48,201 nucleotides of DNA from contig JAEUQK010000003.1 of assembly GCA_016789265.1 (NCBI GenBank), forward strand, positions 1-48,201, written 5' to 3'. The stretch is from Blastocatellia bacterium (lineage in GTDB: Bacteria > Acidobacteriota > Blastocatellia > Pyrinomonadales > Pyrinomonadaceae). Numbering within the stretch: position 1 is the stretch's first letter; the number at the start of each line of letters is the position of its first letter. Under the pieces are notes generated by a model. The model saw only the letters and a list, made by a program, of their open reading frames with translations. It did no database searches and was not told where the DNA came from. Shown piece by piece: positions 36,601 to 44,063 of the stretch. The position numbers and the translations under genes were made by a program.

Positions 36601-37204
36601 ATCCGGCACGCTCGCCGAAGATCAGGACCTTACCATCCAGGTCCGCAAACTTGGTTACAAGATCGGGTACGAGGAGAATGCGATCGGACTGACCGAAGCT
36701 CCGGACAGCCTCCGAAACTTGGCGAAACAGAGATTTCGCTGGTCGTTCGGGACCCTTCAATGTATGTGGAAACACAAGGACGCCCTGTTCAATCCAAAAT
36801 TCGGGACGCTTGGCATGATAGCAATGCCTAATGTCTGGATATTTCAGGTCTTGTTTCCGCTTATCTCCCCGCTAATGGACCTTCTTTTTGTATGGACCCT
36901 TCTCTCGGCACTGATCAGCACACTCGAACATCAGCAGGAATATGCCCACACGCCAACCGATATCAGTCATGTCATCTTTTTCTACGCCCTGTTTCTCACC
37001 GTCGACTGGCTCGGAGCGCTTGCAGCTTTCCTGATGGAAAAGGCAGAACAGAAACGGCTGATCTGGTGGCTGCTGATACAGCGTTTTGGTTACCGGCAAG
37101 TGATGTACTGGGTCATGGTCCGATCGGTCACAACGGCGATCCGCGGTGCGATCGTAGGCTGGGGCAAACTCGAACGCAAGGCAACGGTCAGCGTACGAAC
37201 ATAA
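33677..37204 (+). CDS. Three-enzyme fusion: GH18-like hydrolase, NodB polysaccharide deacetylase, GT2 glycosyltransferase
   Basis: 1175 residues. Membrane helix 1 is at about 38-60. A GH18-like domain (about 138-455) has FSGITIDIEEVP, where E253/E254 stand in the catalytic place. The NodB domain (about 515-725) has TFDDGPD (D525, D526), the zinc pair NHSFTH (H576, H580), RAPYF and LLHDGGGDR. Membrane helix 2 is at about 757-785. A processive GT2 domain (about 804-1025) has VSIIVPAFNEE, DAD (890-892), the EDQD base and QRFRW (1018-1022). Several C-terminal helices follow. The hydrolase and deacetylase should face the periplasm and the transferase the cytoplasm. A poly-GlcNAc-like product is inferred from PgaC/PgaB-type parts. 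Confidence 0.9.
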   Translation: MRDLAENAKTVPQLETHAPKVFFDKGGRRRKAANWLGLSASLFVTLLTGVFISSVLVNPFLPQLKLKPISELNETKDSITKLPETPPLSRREDTLNKEAAKTKNEKAKREGAAIAAMARREMLRSPGGLTQQQQSLGRPLSIGFYVNWDDSSYASLRQNINSLDWVVPEWIRLSGNQSDPLVLDVDERALDLVRQEKPGMPILPLLQNYKNEQWNKGILLNSICTESERSQLIALILAQVEKYKFSGITIDIEEVPAKAQTDLYIFVDELHKEFNRRGLLLAQAVPFDDPDWNYRAYAAVTDYLMLMAYDEHWSEGEPGPVAGQDWFDAALKKRMAELSPSKTIVCFGNYGYDWTRGGKEAVTVSFQESLLAAKDSLDRPEGIRFDDRSKNPTFSYEEDDGKEHTVWFLDAVTAFNQIRSAESYQAAGLALWRLGSEDPALWKVFGTGIQAKQAESLRTIKFGYDVDFEGTGEILQVKAVPNDGSRDLATNDSGEIAMETYRSIPSSYVIMRTGDKRGKIVLTFDDGPDPRWTPKILDILKAENVKAAFFVVGENGQENPGLIKRIVAEGHEIGNHSFTHPNLGEVPRAVVDLELNTTQRLIESLTGRSTRLFRAPYFGDAEPRTPDEVEPTVQAQDLGYISVGLHLDPDDWKLKNDDGTPHTAEEMTQEVLKAAQITTPEERGEIVLLHDGGGDRSATVEALPQIIHSLRDQGYQFTTISDLANITPEQAMPPVSNDRSLDAVADSWVFHGISIGGWLMKWLFLIGIILGLGRVGVIGLLAFAQYKRSRRREHEHFGEETHPDVSIIVPAFNEEKVICRTLESILDSDYPAIEVIVVDDGSTDRTVRNAVAQFGSDERVKIYSKVNGGKAEALNFGWRRAKGEIIICLDADTVFEPQTIGALVKRFADPQIGAAAGNAKVGNRINIVTKWQALEYVTSQNFDRRAFASLNCITVVPGSVGAWRRSVLEETEGFSSGTLAEDQDLTIQVRKLGYKIGYEENAIGLTEAPDSLRNLAKQRFRWSFGTLQCMWKHKDALFNPKFGTLGMIAMPNVWIFQVLFPLISPLMDLLFVWTLLSALISTLEHQQEYAHTPTDISHVIFFYALFLTVDWLGALAAFLMEKAEQKRLIWWLLIQRFGYRQVMYWVMVRSVTTAIRGAIVGWGKLERKATVSVRT

Positions 37205-37257
37205 GTAATCGGGTGTCTGTGATTCGCTCTCGCGCAAATGGCTGATAAAATTGCCGT

Positions 37258-37575
37258 ATGCCGAACGAACCGGACATAAACGGCGGAACCGACGTACTGA
37301 CAGAAACCGAGACCAAGCTCGAAAAGCCCAAACTATTTAAGGTTTTGCTGCACAACGACGACTTCACCACCATGGAATTCGTCGTCTGGGTTCTTGAATA
37401 CGTGTTCATGAGGGAAGAACCGGAGGCGATCGCTATTATGCTAAAGGTCCATAACGAGGGCGTCGGCATCGCCGGCATTTACCCTTATGACATCGCGTAT
37501 ATGAAGGCTCAAAAGGCGATGAATCTTGCCAAGGCACGTGAATATCCGCTGCTTGTAACCGTCGAGGAGGAATAG
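37258..37575 (+). CDS. clpS: ATP-dependent Clp protease adaptor ClpS
   Basis: 105 residues. After a flexible N-terminus of about 25 residues comes the ClpS core: KVLLHNDDFTTMEFVVWVLE (NDD N-degron pocket), KVHNEGVGIAGIYPYDIA and a C-terminal EYPLLVTVEEE. ClpS delivers proteins with destabilising N-terminal residues to ClpA/ClpC. The usual neighbour clpA is absent; it stands alone between the polysaccharide fusion gene and ileS, with a terminator about 115 bases downstream. Confidence 0.93.
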   Translation: MPNEPDINGGTDVLTETETKLEKPKLFKVLLHNDDFTTMEFVVWVLEYVFMREEPEAIAIMLKVHNEGVGIAGIYPYDIAYMKAQKAMNLAKAREYPLLVTVEEE

Positions 37576-37591
37576 GCCATAGATAGTGTGT

Positions 37592-37597
37592 TATAAT
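37592..37597 (+). promoter_or_regulatory. Extended -10 element (TGTTATAAT) before the candidate RNA
   Basis: Perfect TATAAT with the extended-10 TG at 37589-37590, 16 bases after the clpS stop. No good -35 is seen, as is allowed for extended -10 promoters. Transcription would start near 37604. Confidence 0.4.
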
Positions 37598-37603
37598 TTC
37601 ACT

Positions 37604-37728
37604 GTGAATCGTTCGGATACTCAGATAATTATTACCACCGTCAGGGATCATATCGCCTGAGTGGGAGTTTGCTCCTTTGCTCCGACAAAGTCCCAAGCCG
37701 AAATAATAGGCTTGGGACTTTTCGATTT
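37604..37728 (+). ncRNA. Candidate structured RNA or leader between clpS and ileS
   Basis: About 125 bases between an extended -10 box and an intrinsic terminator. Pairings visible: ACTCAG (37619-37624) with CTGAGT (37657-37662), extended by CGGA (37614-37617) with TCCG (37681-37684); a hairpin GGAG-TTTG-CTCC (37664-37675). An alternative helix TCAGG (37641-37645) with CCTGA (37656-37660) excludes the first. No known riboswitch or T-box consensus was recognised. It could be a small RNA, an ileS attenuator or simply the clpS 3' end. Confidence 0.4.
37689..37728 (+). terminator. Strong intrinsic terminator between clpS and ileS
   Basis: Perfect 11-base arms AGTCCCAAGCC (37689-37699) and GGCTTGGGACT (37709-37719) with a 9-base loop, then a T-rich tract (TTTCGATTTT). 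It lies 92 bases before the ileS start. Confidence 0.85.
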
Positions 37729-37819
37729 TCAGGCAAAGAATGCGAAATTTTCCTTTGAAATGTTAAGATTTTAGTTTTTAGCGAACCGTCGGATTCCTAA
37801 CGACCGCTTTTATTTCTTT

Positions 37820-40699
37820 ATGACCGAACCGTTGGATCTGAAAAAGACCGTTAACCTTCCAAAGACCGATTTCTCGCAAAAGGCGAATCTCGGGCAAAGC
37901 GAACCCGCGCGCCTCAAGAAATGGACCGAGCTCGATCTTTATCGACGTATCGAAGAAGCTCGCAAGGGCAAGCCGAAGTTCATATTCCACGACGGCCCGC
38001 CGTACGCCAACGCGGACATCCACATCGGCACCGCCCTGAACAAGATCCTAAAGGACTTCGTCGTAAAAACGCGTTCGATGATGGGCTTTGACACGCCCTA
38101 CGTCCCAGGTTATGACTGCCACGGATTGCCGATCGAGACACTGGTCGAGAAAAAGCTTGCCGAAAAGGGCAAAAACAAGAACGATCTGCCCGTTGCGACC
38201 TTTCGCCGGCTCTGCCGGGAACACGCCGCGAATGCCATGGATCGTCAAACGCGCGATTTTCAACGCCTCGGCATCCTCGGCGAGTGGGAGGATCCGTATC
38301 TGACGATGTCGCCGGAATACGAATCGGCGACAGCACGTCTGTTCGGCAAGTTTCTAGAGCGCGGTTTTGTTTACAAAGGTCTTCGGCCGGTCTATTGGTG
38401 CATTCACGATCAAACCGCACTCGCCGAGGCTGAAGTCGAATATAAGGACCACACGTCGCCTTCGGTCTACGTGAAATTTCCACTGAGATCCAATCCGTCG
38501 CTGATCGATCCGGCGCTGGCGGGCAAGAATGTTTTCATCGTCATCTGGACTACGACGCCATGGACTCTGCCCGCGAATCTCGGCATTGCCGTGCATCCGG
38601 ATCTTGATTACTCGGCGATCGAGGCTTCGGATGCCGAGGTGTTCATCGTCGCGACGGATCTGGCGAAGACATTTGCGGAGACGTGCGGGTTCGCCGAATA
38701 CGAAGAGGTCGCGAAGTTCAAAGGTGCAAAGCTCGATCGCCTTGAGGCAAAGCACGCATGGCTCGATCGCCCGTCGCTGATCATGAGCGGCGAGCACGTC
38801 ACGCTTGGTGAGGCCGATGCCGAGGTCGAGCTTGACGTCAGGTTTGAAAGCAAGCGGGCGGCGAAGGCGGGAACGGGCTGCGTCCACACGGCTCCCGGCC
38901 ATGGTGCCGACGACTTTCACATCGGGAAGGCGTACGGCCTTGAGATCTATTGCCCGGTCGATAATGCGGGGCGATTCACGGCGGACGTCGAGCATTGGGC
39001 CGGCGAGAATATTTTCGATGCGAATCCGAAGATCGTTGAGTTTCTTCGCGAATCGGGTGCGCTTTTGTATTCGGAAAAGTATAGCCACCGTTATCCGCAT
39101 TGTTGGCGATGCAAGAATCCGGTCGTGTTCCGTGCGACGCCCCAATGGTTCATCTCGATGGACGAAGTTGATGGCGAGCTGTCGGAAAACGGCTTGAGAA
39201 AGAAAGCGCTCGCCGAGATCGAGAAAGTGAATTGGCATCCGGGTTGGGGCGAAGGCCGCATGGCAAACATGTTCAGGGGCCGGCCCGACTGGTGCGTTTC
39301 GCGGCAGCGGTTTTGGGGCGTTCCGATCCCGGTCTTCTATTGCAACGGCTGTGAAGAAGCCGTTGCGGATCCGAAGATCGTTGATCACGTTGCCGACATC
39401 TTTGCGAAAGAGACGGGCGACGCATGGTACGCGCGGCCCGAGAGCGAATTGTTACCCGACGGTTTCAAGTGTCCGAAGTGCGGCGGCGCTGAGTTCCGCA
39501 AGGAGACCGATATTCTCGACGTCTGGTTCGATTCGGGATCGAGCTGCGTCGCGGTGCTCGAGACACGAGACAATTTGCACTTTCCCGCGGACGTATATCT
39601 CGAAGGCGGCGATCAATATCGCGGCTGGTTCAATTCAAGCTTGAGCTGCGGTATCGCAGCGCACGATACCGCGCCTTACAAACAGATCGTCACGCACGGC
39701 TGGGTGGTTGACGGCGAAGGAAAGAAACAGAGCAAATCGCTCGGCAACGTTACCGCTCCGCAAGAGATCATCGACAAATCCGGCGCCGAGATCTTAAGGC
39801 TCTGGGCCGCGGCGGTGGACTATACGGAAGACGTTCGCTGTTCGGACGAGATCCTTTCGCGCGTTGTCGATGCGTACCGCAAGTTCCGAAACACGCTGCG
39901 CTACGCCCTCGGCAATCTTGACGGATTCGACCCTGCTTCTGACTTGGTCGCCGATATCGAAATGCTTGAGATCGACCGCTGGGCGCTCGCAAATCTTGAC
40001 GAGGTCACGACGAAGGTACTGAACGGTTACAACGCCTACGACTTTCAGTCAGCTTACGGCGCACTCTACAATTTCTGCACCGTCACGCTGTCTGCCCGTT
40101 ATTTCGACATAATCAAAGATCGATTGTATATCTATGCGCCTCGGTCAAAAGAGCGCAGGTCCGCCCAGACCGCGCTTTATCGAATAACCGATACGCTTTG
40201 TCGGCTCCTCGCTCCGCTGCTTGCGTTCACTTCAGATGAAGCATGGGAGAATCTGCCGCAGCAAACGATCGCTTCAGTGCATCTCGCCGAATTTCCCCCG
40301 GCCGCCGAATCGGATCATTCCGAATTTCTGGCGCGTTGGGAACGCATATTCGCGATCCGCGACGAGGTTCTAAAAGCATTGGAAGAAGCGCGAAATGCTA
40401 AGCAGATCGGCTCGTCGCTAGAAGCAAAGGTAGTGCTTACGGCGGACGCCGAAACGACGCGATTCTTGCTCGACTATTTTGACCAACTGCGATACATATT
40501 TATCGTTTCGCAGGTCGAGGTGCACGAGGGGAACGCGGACGCCTCCGTCCAGATTCTTAAAGCCAACGGCGCAAAATGCGAACGCTGTTGGAATTATTCG
40601 ACCCGCGTCGGAGAGTTTGAAAAGTTTCCGACCGTGTGCGAGCGATGCAATGAGGCGCTCAAAGAAATAGTCCCATTGATGGGCGTACACGCGTCGTAG
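37820..40699 (+). CDS. ileS: Isoleucyl-tRNA synthetase IleS
   Basis: 959 residues, class I synthetase of the bacterial (IleS1) type. The N-terminus has HDGPPYANADIHIGTALNKI, where the HIGH motif reads HIGT (residues 68-71). The CP1 editing domain follows with WTTTPWTLPANLGIAVHPD and GTGCVHTAPGHG. The KMSKS loop reads KQSKS (636-640). The anticodon-binding domain and a C-terminal zinc site follow (CERCWNY and CERCNEAL). It charges tRNA-Ile and edits valine. It starts a run of same-strand genes ending at rluD. The start ATG has no clear ribosome site. Both signature motifs deviate by one residue, probably a lineage feature. Confidence 0.96.
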   Translation: MTEPLDLKKTVNLPKTDFSQKANLGQSEPARLKKWTELDLYRRIEEARKGKPKFIFHDGPPYANADIHIGTALNKILKDFVVKTRSMMGFDTPYVPGYDCHGLPIETLVEKKLAEKGKNKNDLPVATFRRLCREHAANAMDRQTRDFQRLGILGEWEDPYLTMSPEYESATARLFGKFLERGFVYKGLRPVYWCIHDQTALAEAEVEYKDHTSPSVYVKFPLRSNPSLIDPALAGKNVFIVIWTTTPWTLPANLGIAVHPDLDYSAIEASDAEVFIVATDLAKTFAETCGFAEYEEVAKFKGAKLDRLEAKHAWLDRPSLIMSGEHVTLGEADAEVELDVRFESKRAAKAGTGCVHTAPGHGADDFHIGKAYGLEIYCPVDNAGRFTADVEHWAGENIFDANPKIVEFLRESGALLYSEKYSHRYPHCWRCKNPVVFRATPQWFISMDEVDGELSENGLRKKALAEIEKVNWHPGWGEGRMANMFRGRPDWCVSRQRFWGVPIPVFYCNGCEEAVADPKIVDHVADIFAKETGDAWYARPESELLPDGFKCPKCGGAEFRKETDILDVWFDSGSSCVAVLETRDNLHFPADVYLEGGDQYRGWFNSSLSCGIAAHDTAPYKQIVTHGWVVDGEGKKQSKSLGNVTAPQEIIDKSGAEILRLWAAAVDYTEDVRCSDEILSRVVDAYRKFRNTLRYALGNLDGFDPASDLVADIEMLEIDRWALANLDEVTTKVLNGYNAYDFQSAYGALYNFCTVTLSARYFDIIKDRLYIYAPRSKERRSAQTALYRITDTLCRLLAPLLAFTSDEAWENLPQQTIASVHLAEFPPAAESDHSEFLARWERIFAIRDEVLKALEEARNAKQIGSSLEAKVVLTADAETTRFLLDYFDQLRYIFIVSQVEVHEGNADASVQILKANGAKCERCWNYSTRVGEFEKFPTVCERCNEALKEIVPLMGVHAS

Positions 40700-40707
40700 G
40701 TAAAACT

Positions 40708-41139
40708 ATGAGAGCAAAGCTTCTTGTCGCGATATCTCTGTCTCTTTTTGCCATTGCGTTACAGGCGCAAACGCCGTACACGCCTGAAAAAGGATCACCC
40801 GAGCGAAAAGCGATACTGGACGCGCTTCGCATACCGGTCGAACGCGATCTCAAACAGAAGGTGGTGTTCGTTGCGGAGAACTTCAATGTACTTGGATCCT
40901 GGGCGTTCGTTAGCGGTACGCCGCAAAATGCGAACGGCGGTTCGCCGGATTACAGCCGGACGCAATATGCCGACGCACTCGATTCGGGAGCGTTCGACAA
41001 CAATTTCTTTGCACTTTTGAGGAAGACTGCGGGTAAATGGAAGGTAACAACATACGCTATCGGGTGTACGGACGTATGTTATGCGGATTGGTGGCGGCGA
41101 TACCGCGCGCCAAAAGGCGTTTTCCCATACACGGAATAG
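40708..41139 (+). CDS. Small secreted protein of unknown function
   Basis: 143 residues with a signal peptide (residues 1-20, ending ALQAQ). The mature part begins TPYTPEKGSPERKAILDALR, a motif shared from memory by an uncharacterised family of small exported proteins, and continues VVFVAENFNVLGSWAFVSGT. It has two Cys in GCTDVCYADWWRRYRAP that may form a disulfide. The tail is aromatic and basic. It lies 8 bases after ileS and 83 bases before the next small secreted gene. Function is unknown; the fold may be related to the NTF2/SnoaL-like domains of its neighbour, but I could not establish that. Confidence 0.75.
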   Translation: MRAKLLVAISLSLFAIALQAQTPYTPEKGSPERKAILDALRIPVERDLKQKVVFVAENFNVLGSWAFVSGTPQNANGGSPDYSRTQYADALDSGAFDNNFFALLRKTAGKWKVTTYAIGCTDVCYADWWRRYRAPKGVFPYTE

Positions 41140-41222
41140 TATCGGAGCGAAATAACCGGCATGCTTGCGGCGTAATTTAAGCTGCTCGTCCGTAATACTA
41201 TCTTGTGACGGAATTCTTTACC

Positions 41223-41660
41223 ATGAAAAAGGCATTACTACTTTTCATCCTTGCTCTTTGCAGTTTAGCGGCCTCGGCACAGGAAACAGAGAAAGCGGCG
41301 GTGCGCGTGCCGCTCGAAAATTACATCAAAGCACATGCTACCGGTGACCCCGAATACGCACGGAAAGCCTTTCATACCGAAGGCAATATGATCTGGATCC
41401 GGGAAGGGAAATACTCGATGGAGAGTTTCGATTCGTTCATCAAACGTGCATTTACCGGTAAGCCGGCCGCGGACGAAGAGCAGCGAAAGAATGGCAGAAA
41501 GATCGAAGCGATCGACGTAAACGGGAACGCCGCGGTGGCAAAGATCATATTGGATTATCCGACGGTCAAGTTCGTCGACTATATGACATTGCTGAAGATA
41601 AACGGCGAATGGAAGATCGTGAATAAATCTTTTTACGCCGAACCCAAAAAGACACAGTGA
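41223..41660 (+). CDS. Secreted NTF2-like (lumazine-binding-2 type) protein
   Basis: 145 residues from the ATG at 41223, giving a clean signal peptide (MKKALLLFILALCSLAASAQ); a GTG six codons upstream is less likely. The mature part looks like an NTF2-like alpha+beta fold: VRVPLENYIKAHATGDPEYA, KAFHTEGNMIWIREGKY and DYMTLLKINGEWKIVNKSFY, as in the putative lumazine-binding family. These domains often bind small ligands or act as isomerases; no catalytic residue is evident. Its stop overlaps the lspA start (GTGA), so the two genes are coupled. Confidence 0.78.
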   Translation: MKKALLLFILALCSLAASAQETEKAAVRVPLENYIKAHATGDPEYARKAFHTEGNMIWIREGKYSMESFDSFIKRAFTGKPAADEEQRKNGRKIEAIDVNGNAAVAKIILDYPTVKFVDYMTLLKINGEWKIVNKSFYAEPKKTQ

Positions 41661-42190
41661 CAAAGCGTGACGTTATCTGGAAACTTGCTTACCTCGCCAT
41701 AGCCGGCGGGGTTTTTCTCATTGACCAATCGTCAAAGGCATGGGCTGTCCGCCGTCTTCGTCTTGGCGATGATATTCAGCTTATACCTGGTTTCCTTAAT
41801 TTCGCTTACGCGCAGAACACAGGCGTAGCATTTTCAATGCTTGACGACCATGGTTCCACGGGCCGTTGGGGATTGTCGATCGTCGCGTTGATCGCCGGAA
41901 CGCTTGTCGTGTATTTCTTTTGGCGTACACCGAGAACCGACGACCGCATCCTGGGAGCCCTGGCATTGCTGCTTGCAGGTATCGTCGGAAACGTCGTCGA
42001 TCGCATACGTCTCGGGTTTGTTGTCGATTTTATTGATGTCCAATTTGGTTCGTGGCATTATCCGACTTTCAATGTTGCCGACATGGCTATAGTCTGTGGG
42101 GCACTTTTGCTTGTGATCGATATGTTTTTGGTAAAGCGCAAACATCAGGCGGATAATGCAGCCGTCACGCCTGTTGCCAACAGCAAGTGA
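41657..42190 (+). CDS. lspA: Lipoprotein signal peptidase LspA
   Basis: 177 residues, four membrane helices. It has FLIDQSSKAWAV in helix 1, the NTGVAFSMLDDHG motif, and the two catalytic aspartates in GNVVDRIRLGFVVDFIDVQF and FNVADMAIVCGALLLVID. It removes the signal peptide of lipoproteins after lipidation by Lgt, which is the next gene. It starts at a GTG overlapping the stop of the upstream gene. An ileS-lspA linkage is common in bacteria, here with two small genes inserted. Confidence 0.96.
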   Translation: MTKRDVIWKLAYLAIAGGVFLIDQSSKAWAVRRLRLGDDIQLIPGFLNFAYAQNTGVAFSMLDDHGSTGRWGLSIVALIAGTLVVYFFWRTPRTDDRILGALALLLAGIVGNVVDRIRLGFVVDFIDVQFGSWHYPTFNVADMAIVCGALLLVIDMFLVKRKHQADNAAVTPVANSK

Positions 42191-42198
42191 ATCTATAG

Positions 42199-43011
42199 AT
42201 GTATCCTGAACTTTTCCGCATCGGCAGTTTTCCTATCACGAGCTACGGCATCTGGCTCGCAGTTGGAATGCTGCTGGCATTGTTTGTAGCATCGCGGCTT
42301 GCCGCACGCGATGGCCTGCCCCGCGAGCGTATCTACGATCTCGGCCTGTGGACGCTGCTCGGCGGCTTGCTTGGATCAAAGTTACTGATGATCTTTGTCG
42401 AACCGAACGTAGAGATCTTCACGCTTGATTTTCTTCGCTCGGGCGGCGTGTTTTACGGCGGGCTTATCGGCGGGTTTCTAACGGTCGCCGGTATGATGTG
42501 GTATTACAAGCTCCCGTTTTGGAAGGCCGCCGACGCGTTTGCTCCCGCGGTCGCGCTCGGCCAGGCGTTCGGCAGGCAAGGGTGTTTTGCAGCCGGCTGC
42601 TGCTGGGGAAAACCGACCGACTGGTTTTGGGGAGTGCATTTTACCGAAGCCGGGCACGAATATACCGGCGTTCCGATGTACGGCCCGAGCAATGAAGACC
42701 TCTACCTGCATCCAACCCAGCTGATCGAATCGTTCACGATGCTGGCGGTGTTTGCGTTTCTTTTTTGGCTCCATCGCCGGAAGAAATTTGACGGCCAGAT
42801 CCTTATCGCCTACGGCATTATTTATTCGATATTTCGTTTCTCGATCGAGTTCATTCGCGACGATCCGCGAGGCGATCTGCTTGGGCTAACCACCGCAACC
42901 GGACTTTCGACATCGCAATTGGTCAGCTTGGTCGTCGCTGTTGCGTCAATGATCTTTATGGTACTGCGGCTTCGTGCAGCGAATAGATCAACGGTAGGAT
43001 CTACCGAGTGA
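42199..43011 (+). CDS. lgt: Prolipoprotein diacylglyceryl transferase Lgt
   Basis: 270 residues with seven hydrophobic segments. Family motifs are present: SYGIWLAVGMLLAL, GGVFYGGLIGGFLTV, the signature GRQGCFAAGCCWGKPTD and HPTQLIESF. Near the end IEFIRDDPRG is also conserved. It attaches diacylglycerol to the lipobox cysteine, the first step before LspA. It follows lspA after 8 bases and overlaps rluD (GTGA). Its likely local substrate is the YtkA-like lipoprotein encoded at 8059-8487. Confidence 0.96.
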   Translation: MYPELFRIGSFPITSYGIWLAVGMLLALFVASRLAARDGLPRERIYDLGLWTLLGGLLGSKLLMIFVEPNVEIFTLDFLRSGGVFYGGLIGGFLTVAGMMWYYKLPFWKAADAFAPAVALGQAFGRQGCFAAGCCWGKPTDWFWGVHFTEAGHEYTGVPMYGPSNEDLYLHPTQLIESFTMLAVFAFLFWLHRRKKFDGQILIAYGIIYSIFRFSIEFIRDDPRGDLLGLTTATGLSTSQLVSLVVAVASMIFMVLRLRAANRSTVGSTE

Positions 43012-43988
43012 CCAAGACACCGAGTCCATCAATTCTTTCCGCCGAAACGATCGACAAAGGAAAGCGCCTCGATGCGTTCCTGGCTGGGCGCATAGAGGGC
43101 TGGTCGCGTTCGCGTCTGCAAAAGCTTATTGAAAATGGCGATGTTCTCGTAAACGGGAAAGAAGCAAAGGCCTCTTACAAACTTCGCGAGGGCGACGAGA
43201 TAGATGTCGATCTAACGGAAGAGCCCGTTGCCCGTTTCGAACCCGAAGATATTCCGCTCGATATAGTTTTCGAAGACGAATTTCTTGCTGTGATAAATAA
43301 ACCCGCCGGAATGGTCGTGCATCCCGGCGCAGGAGTTCGGTCGGGGACCCTTGCCAATGCGATCGCTCATCATTTCAAATTTAATATTCCCGATTCCAAA
43401 TTGTCCGAATCTGGAACCTGGGATCCGGGATCTGGAATAAGGGTCGGTATCGTTCACCGTTTGGATAAAGACACGTCAGGATTGATCTTGGTCGCCAAGG
43501 ACGAACAAACACACGAAACCCTTGCCGAGCAATTTCGAGATCGTACGGTTCAAAAGAAATACGTTGCCCTGGTACACGGAAATATCGCTGAAAATTCCGG
43601 AAAGATCGAACGGCCGATCGCACGCGACCGCTGGCATCGGACGAAAATGACGGTCGCCGCCAACGGCCGCCACGCACTTTCGCTTTGGAAAGTGCGTGAG
43701 CGTTTTGAAAAGTTCACCCTTCTTGAGGTCGATATCAAGACAGGCCGCACGCACCAGATCCGCGTCCACCTCGCCTCTATCAACCACCCGGTCGTCGGCG
43801 ATGCGACCTATAACGAAGGCCGCGACAACACCATCGCGAACGCCGAAGTTAGGAAGGCGATCGAAAAGCTGAACCGCTTTTTTCTGCATTCCCAACGCCT
43901 GACTTTCACACATCCCAATACCGGCGAACGCCTAACCTTCACTTCCGAACTTCCCACAGAACTGGCACAATTGCTTAAGTTGCTCTAA
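43008..43988 (+). CDS. rluD: 23S rRNA pseudouridine synthase, RluD family
   Basis: 326 residues starting at a GTG that overlaps the lgt stop. The N-terminal S4 RNA-binding domain (about residues 15-75) contains RLDAFLAGRIEGWSRSRLQK. The catalytic domain has INKPAGMVVHPGAG, the active-site Asp in GIVHRLDKDTSGLILVAK, and the C-terminal TGRTHQIRVHLASINHPVVG. A short Pro/Gly/Ser insertion near 130-145 (SESGTWDPGSGIR) precedes the active site. The enzyme makes pseudouridines in 23S rRNA; exact positions (1911/1915/1917 for RluD) are assumed from family. It closes the ileS-rluD gene run. Confidence 0.92.
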   Translation: MTKTPSPSILSAETIDKGKRLDAFLAGRIEGWSRSRLQKLIENGDVLVNGKEAKASYKLREGDEIDVDLTEEPVARFEPEDIPLDIVFEDEFLAVINKPAGMVVHPGAGVRSGTLANAIAHHFKFNIPDSKLSESGTWDPGSGIRVGIVHRLDKDTSGLILVAKDEQTHETLAEQFRDRTVQKKYVALVHGNIAENSGKIERPIARDRWHRTKMTVAANGRHALSLWKVRERFEKFTLLEVDIKTGRTHQIRVHLASINHPVVGDATYNEGRDNTIANAEVRKAIEKLNRFFLHSQRLTFTHPNTGERLTFTSELPTELAQLLKLL

Positions 43989-44005
43989 AGAAAAGACCCT
44001 GTATC

Positions 44006-44049
44006 GACTGGAACGCACGCGTCCCGAGTGCAAGCGTTCGATAGAACGC
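44006..44049 (+). repeat. REP-like repeat, left side of the RAYT gene
   Basis: GACTGGAACGCACGCGTCCC (44006-44025), followed by a perfect hairpin GCGTTC-GATA-GAACGC (44034-44049). The first 20 bases are identical to those of the repeat right after the transposase gene (44644-44663), in the same orientation. Confidence 0.75.
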
Positions 44050-44063
44050 AAACGTGATCCCCT

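Noticed and set aside
37604..37819. T-box riboswitch upstream of ileS
   Set aside because: A terminator precedes ileS, but neither the T-box sequence (GGTGGNACCGCG type) nor a stem I with an Ile specifier could be found.
38354..39388. Long minus-strand ORF (344 codons) antisense to ileS
   Set aside because: The plus strand encodes a fully conserved IleS. The antisense protein is Arg-rich with no recognisable domain, typical of a shadow frame in GC-biased coding DNA.
41205..41222. Upstream start of the NTF2-like gene
   Set aside because: The GTG at 41205 would put polar residues ahead of the signal peptide. The ATG at 41223 gives a clean Sec signal.
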